Shown here: in pieces, positions 60,038 to 64,000 of the stretch | How the letters are laid out: each line of letters starts with the position of its first letter | Numbering within the stretch: the first letter of the stretch is position 1 | Assembly: GCF_001721645.1 (NCBI RefSeq) | Contig: NZ_CP017141.1 | Span: 5,208,001-5,272,000, forward strand | Reading direction: 5' to 3' | Length of the DNA stretch: 64,000 nt | Origin: Pedobacter steynii | Lineage (GTDB): Bacteria > Bacteroidota > Bacteroidia > Sphingobacteriales > Sphingobacteriaceae | Made by a program: the position numbers and the translations under genes | The notes under the pieces: model-generated | Seen by the model: the letters and a program-made list of their open reading frames with translations, nothing else | What the model was told of the DNA's origin: nothing | Database searches by the model: none

Positions 60038-61417
60038 ATGAACATTAATTATCCCCGTCTGGCGATTGCTTTGGCCGCTTGTCTTTGTTTTTCATTAACA
60101 GGGGCATCCGGACAGGACATTAAGCTGATGCGTTATGATGAGGATTATAGTCATTTGAAAGATTCGAGCAGGAACTTATACAACACCTTAAAGTTCCTGC
60201 CACTTTCAGCTGATAAAAAGGTATACCTCAGTTTTGGCGGGGAGATCAGAGAAGAATATGGAGGAAAAATAAATGAGGACTGGATCAGCAATCAAGGTTT
60301 CAATTCTTCATTTTTACAGCGCTATTCGCTTTATGCCGATTTAAATATTGGAGAGAGACTGAGGTTTTTTGCTCAGGTAAACAGTGCGTTGGAGAATGGC
60401 AGTAAATACGGTCCGGCGCCGGTTGATGAAGATCAGCTTGCCGTTCAAAACCTGTTTGCTGAGTATCGGATACTTAAAGATTCCTCAAATCAACTGGCTG
60501 TCCGTATTGGCCGGCAGGAAATTAATTACGGTTCGGGGAGGTTAATTTCTGTCAGAGAGGGGACAACCGTCAGGCAATATTTTACAGGCGGTAAGGTCAG
60601 GTATGCGACACCCAGGTTTTCAATTGATGCATTTGTTTTAGCCGCCGATGAAGTTAATTTTGGCGTATTTGATAATCGTCCAAGCCATCAGGCAAACCTT
60701 TGGGGAGCCTATTCAAACCTTAATATTCAAAAAGGGGGAAACTTCGATTTTTATTACTTAGGCATCAGGCGCGACCGCACAGAATTTGAAGAAGGGACAG
60801 GAAAAGAAATCAGGCATACTTTAGCTACCAGATACTGGAAAAGTGGTGGCGGTTTTATCTATAATTTAGAAGCTGCCTATCAGTTCGGGAAATTTGGGAA
60901 AGGCGATATTGAGGCCTGGACAATGGCCATTGAGTTTGGTTATACTTTTGAGCAGGTCAGGTTTAAGCCTTCTGTGAACCTCCGTAATGATTACATCTCC
61001 GGTGATAAAAAGGCAGGAGATGGAAAACTGCAGACCTTTAACCCTTTATTTCCGAAAGGAGGTTATTTTGGGTTTAACCCGCTTGTCGGGCCATCAAATT
61101 TAATTGATTTACATCCCTATCTGACACTTGCCTTAACCGATAAATTGAGCGTTCAGGCAGATGTGGTGTTCAACTGGAGGTACTCCTTAAACGACGGGAT
61201 TTACCGGCCGGGCGGAAATTTTAATGTTCCGGGCTCCATTTCCAATCATCGTTTTATCGGTACAACTTATCTGCTCAGCGCAGATTATAAATTCAATAAC
61301 CACCTTTCATTGAGTTGTGGCGGACAATATTTCAGGGTTGGCGATTTCATAAAAGATATTGTTCCCCTTTGGGACAATTCAAAGTTTTTTAATGCACAGG
61401 TATCATACAAATTTTAA
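60038..61417 (+). CDS. Alginate-export-type outer-membrane porin
   Basis: 459 residues from the ATG at 60038. Signal peptide ALAACLCFSLTGASGQ. Barrel-like protein of the alginate export family: KVYLSFGGEIREEYGGKINE, YSLYADLNIGERLRFFAQVN, LAVRIGRQEINYGSGRLISV, ending FFNAQVSYKF. Probably a substrate-specific channel for the compound handled by the operon. Confidence 0.85.
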   Translation: MNINYPRLAIALAACLCFSLTGASGQDIKLMRYDEDYSHLKDSSRNLYNTLKFLPLSADKKVYLSFGGEIREEYGGKINEDWISNQGFNSSFLQRYSLYADLNIGERLRFFAQVNSALENGSKYGPAPVDEDQLAVQNLFAEYRILKDSSNQLAVRIGRQEINYGSGRLISVREGTTVRQYFTGGKVRYATPRFSIDAFVLAADEVNFGVFDNRPSHQANLWGAYSNLNIQKGGNFDFYYLGIRRDRTEFEEGTGKEIRHTLATRYWKSGGGFIYNLEAAYQFGKFGKGDIEAWTMAIEFGYTFEQVRFKPSVNLRNDYISGDKKAGDGKLQTFNPLFPKGGYFGFNPLVGPSNLIDLHPYLTLALTDKLSVQADVVFNWRYSLNDGIYRPGGNFNVPGSISNHRFIGTTYLLSADYKFNNHLSLSCGGQYFRVGDFIKDIVPLWDNSKFFNAQVSYKF

Positions 61418-61428
61418 ACCATAAGAAA

Positions 61429-62136
61429 ATGAAAAAGAACTTCAGGATAGCCATCATGATATTTTCTGTATTCCTTACAGGAAATGCATATGCACAAGCC
61501 ACTACAGCAATCGGGACGGCCAAAGTTTGGGGTACCGTTGATGGAATTGCCATCGAAGGTGTAGTTCAGGGACCCTCGGCACAGGTCAGCGATTTGCAGA
61601 TTGCCTGTGTTTTCGAATATACCGAAGGCGATATTTTTAATACTCCACCAGCACTTCCTCCGGCTTTAAATGGCCTGGTACACTTAGATCAGGATATGGA
61701 AGGTCTGTTAACCGAAATCCGCAAGAGCGGGAAATTTCATGGTCATGCCAATGAAACGATTTTAATTTCCCCACCCAAAGGTACGATAGGTAGTAAAAAA
61801 CTGCTTTTAATCGGTCTTGGCGACAGGGACAAATTTAGCCCGGATTTAATGACTGGAGTGGGGAGCGTTGCGATGAGAGAAGCGATTAATCTGGGCGTAG
61901 ATAATTTTTCTTTTGCAAGTGATTTAAAAGATGCAGGAATTGACTCGCCAACGGCACTGGTTGCGGGGAATGTAGTGAGGGGTATTTTTGAAGCTTACCG
62001 GACACAAACCTGGTTAAAAGAAAAGAAGATGTCCACATTTAAACCGATCTCAAAAGTAATCCTTCTGGCTGGTCCGGCATTTTTTACTACTGCGGGAGAA
62101 GGAATTCAGGAGGCAATCGCTTCCCTAAAAAATTAA
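61429..62136 (+). CDS. Exported stand-alone M17 N-terminal-domain protein
   Basis: 235 residues with a signal peptide (FRIAIMIFSVFLTGNAYAQ). The body resembles only the N-terminal macro-like domain of leucyl aminopeptidase (M17): ISPPKGTIGSKKLLLIGLGD, MREAINLGVDNFSFASDL and GNVVRGIFEAYRTQTWLKEK. No metal-binding catalytic domain follows, so it is not a peptidase by itself. Role unknown; operon context suggests binding of a small ligand. Confidence 0.75.
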   Translation: MKKNFRIAIMIFSVFLTGNAYAQATTAIGTAKVWGTVDGIAIEGVVQGPSAQVSDLQIACVFEYTEGDIFNTPPALPPALNGLVHLDQDMEGLLTEIRKSGKFHGHANETILISPPKGTIGSKKLLLIGLGDRDKFSPDLMTGVGSVAMREAINLGVDNFSFASDLKDAGIDSPTALVAGNVVRGIFEAYRTQTWLKEKKMSTFKPISKVILLAGPAFFTTAGEGIQEAIASLKN

Positions 62137-62172
62137 CAGCTCAATTGGTTTCCATGGCTAAATAAAGAAAAT

Positions 62173-64000
62173 ATGACGACTGCAGATATCATTTTATTCA
62201 ATGGTAAGATACATACCATTGCAAAACACAAAGAAGAAATAACCGCTGTTGCGATTAAAGACGGGAAGTTTATCGCTGTTGGTAAAGACAGTGATGTCAT
62301 GAACTTTTCCGGTGCTGCAACAAAGCTGGTTGATCTTCACAAAAAAAGGGTAGTTCCCGGAATCAACGATTCCCACATTCATCTGATCCGTGGCGGATTA
62401 AATTTCAATCTGGAATTGCGCTGGGATGGTGTTCCCTCACTTGCCGATGCCTTAAGAATGCTGAAGGAGCAGGTAGATATTACCCCATCGCCACAATGGG
62501 TACGTGTAGTTGGAGGCTGGTCTGAATTTCAGTTTGCGGAGAGAAGGATGCCGACACTGGAAGAGATCAATGCCATTGCGCCTGAAACGCCTGTTTTTAT
62601 CCTTCATTTATACGACCGAGCTTTTATGAACCGTGCGGCGCTTAAGGCCGTTGGATATACCAAAGATACACCTGCTCCTCCGGGTGGGGAGATCCAAAGG
62701 GATGCGAAGGGAGAACCTACGGGATTGATTATCGCGAGTCCAAATGCGATGATTTTATATTCCACGCTGGCAAAAGGCCCGAAACTTTCTTACGAACATC
62801 AGGTCAATTCTACCCGTCATTTTATGACTGAGCTGAACCGTTTCGGCATTACAAGTGTGATTGATGCCGGGGGAGGTTTTCAGAACTTTCCTGACGATTA
62901 TAAAGTCGTAAATGAACTGAACGAGCAAAAACAGCTTACCGTCCGTATCGCCTACAACTTATTTACGCAACGTCCGAAACAGGAATTTGAAGATTTTGAC
63001 AACTGGACAAATACGGTATCCCTTTATCAGGGTGATGATATGTACCGCCATAATGGGGCAGGGGAAATGCTGGTTTTCTCGGCAGCAGATTTCGAAGATT
63101 TTCTTCAGCCAAGACCAGACCTTTCGGATAACATGGAACCTGAACTGGAACGGGTGGTACGTTTGTTAGTTGAAAAAAGATGGCCGTTCAGGCTTCATGC
63201 TACTTATAACGAGAGCATCAGCCGTTTTTTAACTGTTTTTGAAAAGGTAGATAAAGACATTCCTTTTGCCGGACTACCCTGGATTTTCGACCATGCGGAA
63301 ACGATAGACGAAAGAAACATTGAACGGGTAAAAGCACTGGGTGGAGGTATTGCGATTCAAAGCAGAATGGCTTATCAGGGCGAATATTTTACAGAACGCT
63401 ATGGTGCAAAAGCTGCGCTGCAAACGCCACCAATAAAAAAAATGCTCGAGATGGAAATTCCTGTTGGCGGTGGCTCTGATGCCACCCGTGTAAGTAGTTA
63501 CAATCCATGGGTTTCCATGTTCTGGTTAACGGCAGGAAAAACGGTTGGAGGCCTGAAAATCTATAATGAAGATACGGTTCTGAGCAGGGAAACCGCTTTA
63601 GAGCTTTATACCAGAGGCAGCGCCTGGTTTTCCAATGAACAGCAAAAGAAAGGCGATATCGAAGTGGGGATGCTTGCCGATTTAGCGGTTCTGAATCAGG
63701 ATTATTTTGAAGTATCTGATGAGGAGATCAAAAGCATAGAATCTGATTTAACCGTTGTTGATGGTAAGATTGTTTATGCAAAAGGGGACTTCTCTTCCTT
63801 TTCGCCACCAAAAATCCCGATTCTGCCAGACTGGTCGCCGACAAACAGCTATAACGGATACTATTCTCTGGCAAGCCATAGCAAAAATCAACAAGGAAAA
63901 ACAACAGGCGCAAAGGGAACAGATCCGGTTATTGCGATGGTACACGCTTGTGCTGGCAGTTGTGATGTTCACCATCATAACCACGATGCAGTAAGAACAA
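62173..64000 (+). CDS. YtcJ-like amidohydrolase, 3' end outside window
   Basis: The frame from the ATG at 62173 is open to the window edge (609 codons). Amidohydrolase family 3 features: IILFNGKIHTI, HKKRVVPGINDSHIHLIRGG with the metal HxH, IFDHAETIDERNIERVKALG, and PVGGGSDATRVSSYNPWVSM for the C-terminal metal site. The end visible has an HACAGSC and VHHHNHD run. Probable hydrolase of a cyclic amide or similar; fourth gene of the operon, 36 bp after the preceding stop. Confidence 0.87.
   Translation, partial: MTTADIILFNGKIHTIAKHKEEITAVAIKDGKFIAVGKDSDVMNFSGAATKLVDLHKKRVVPGINDSHIHLIRGGLNFNLELRWDGVPSLADALRMLKEQVDITPSPQWVRVVGGWSEFQFAERRMPTLEEINAIAPETPVFILHLYDRAFMNRAALKAVGYTKDTPAPPGGEIQRDAKGEPTGLIIASPNAMILYSTLAKGPKLSYEHQVNSTRHFMTELNRFGITSVIDAGGGFQNFPDDYKVVNELNEQKQLTVRIAYNLFTQRPKQEFEDFDNWTNTVSLYQGDDMYRHNGAGEMLVFSAADFEDFLQPRPDLSDNMEPELERVVRLLVEKRWPFRLHATYNESISRFLTVFEKVDKDIPFAGLPWIFDHAETIDERNIERVKALGGGIAIQSRMAYQGEYFTERYGAKAALQTPPIKKMLEMEIPVGGGSDATRVSSYNPWVSMFWLTAGKTVGGLKIYNEDTVLSRETALELYTRGSAWFSNEQQKKGDIEVGMLADLAVLNQDYFEVSDEEIKSIESDLTVVDGKIVYAKGDFSSFSPPKIPILPDWSPTNSYNGYYSLASHSKNQQGKTTGAKGTDPVIAMVHACAGSCDVHHHNHDAVRT

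Noticed and set aside
1..64000. tRNA, rRNA, insertion sequence or prophage genes
   Set aside because: Looked for in gaps and frames; none seen, and every gap over 300 bp is accounted for by the repeat, hairpin and peptide features at 2236-2597.

Overview
The window looks like a chromosomal segment of a Bacteroidota bacterium of the family Sphingobacteriaceae, most likely Pedobacter or a close relative (inference). The signs are a SusC/SusD pair, many lipoproteins, -7 elements of the Bacteroidota form TAnnTTTG, TPR-containing sensor kinases, a zeaxanthin-type carotenoid cluster with MarR control, and typical secreted glycosidases. No rRNA, tRNA, CRISPR array, transposase, integrase or prophage gene was seen. 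The two ends cut genes: a DUF4407 membrane protein at the left and a YtcJ-like amidohydrolase at the right.

Layout. 0-6.6 kb is an accessory-looking, AT-rich stretch: DUF4407 protein, small Cys proteins, an unknown membrane protein preceded by 20-bp GGAAT repeats, a structured intergenic element, a 50-residue exported-looking peptide gene with its own terminator, then a TPR lipoprotein histidine kinase and its response regulator. 6.6-17.4 kb is a mixed set of single genes: a secreted alpha/beta hydrolase, a divergent HxlR/NmrA pair, a PPP-like phosphatase lipoprotein, a GH16-like lipoprotein, a CAP protein, a rifampin ADP-ribosyltransferase with a helical N-terminal extension, an AlkD-like repair protein, a monooxygenase-fold protein, two unknown overlapping genes, and a metzincin fused to a beta/gamma-crystallin domain. 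17.6-26.7 kb holds a TonB receptor plus exported tyrosine phosphatase opposite a membrane AraC regulator, a secreted haloalkane dehalogenase, a second AraC regulator, an MgtC-family protein and a GH29 alpha-L-fucosidase.

26.7-33.6 kb starts with an SDR/HxlR divergent pair and continues with the tightly packed operon marR-crtI-crtB-unknown-idi-crtZ-crtY, enough to take geranylgeranyl diphosphate to zeaxanthin; crtE is not here. 33.8-39.4 kb has a four-gene operon (unknown cytosolic protein, membrane protein, histidine kinase, LuxR-type regulator) facing a chymotrypsin-fold protease and an overlapping secreted partner. 39.6-44.1 kb is a lone SusC/SusD pair with a 24-bp palindrome at its promoter. 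44.1-46 kb is rocD with a divergent Lrp regulator.

46-53.5 kb holds an Imm19-like protein, a cytochrome c/YceI/DUF5777 operon, an ECF sigma factor with a fused anti-sigma-like/outer-membrane-barrel protein, and a GH2 glycosidase. 53.5-64 kb is a sigma-54 region: a TPR histidine kinase with its sigma-54 response regulator, then a second sigma-54 activator divergent from an operon for an isochorismatase-like hydrolase, an alginate-export-type porin, a stand-alone M17 N-terminal-domain protein and an amidohydrolase. A perfect 12-bp inverted repeat in the divergent gap looks like an enhancer site for that activator.

The best candidates for something undescribed are the peptide gene next to the periplasmic-TPR kinase (2.4-5.2 kb), the enhancer-like repeat and operon at 59.2-64 kb, and the protease/partner pair beside the four-gene signalling operon (33.8-38.6 kb).
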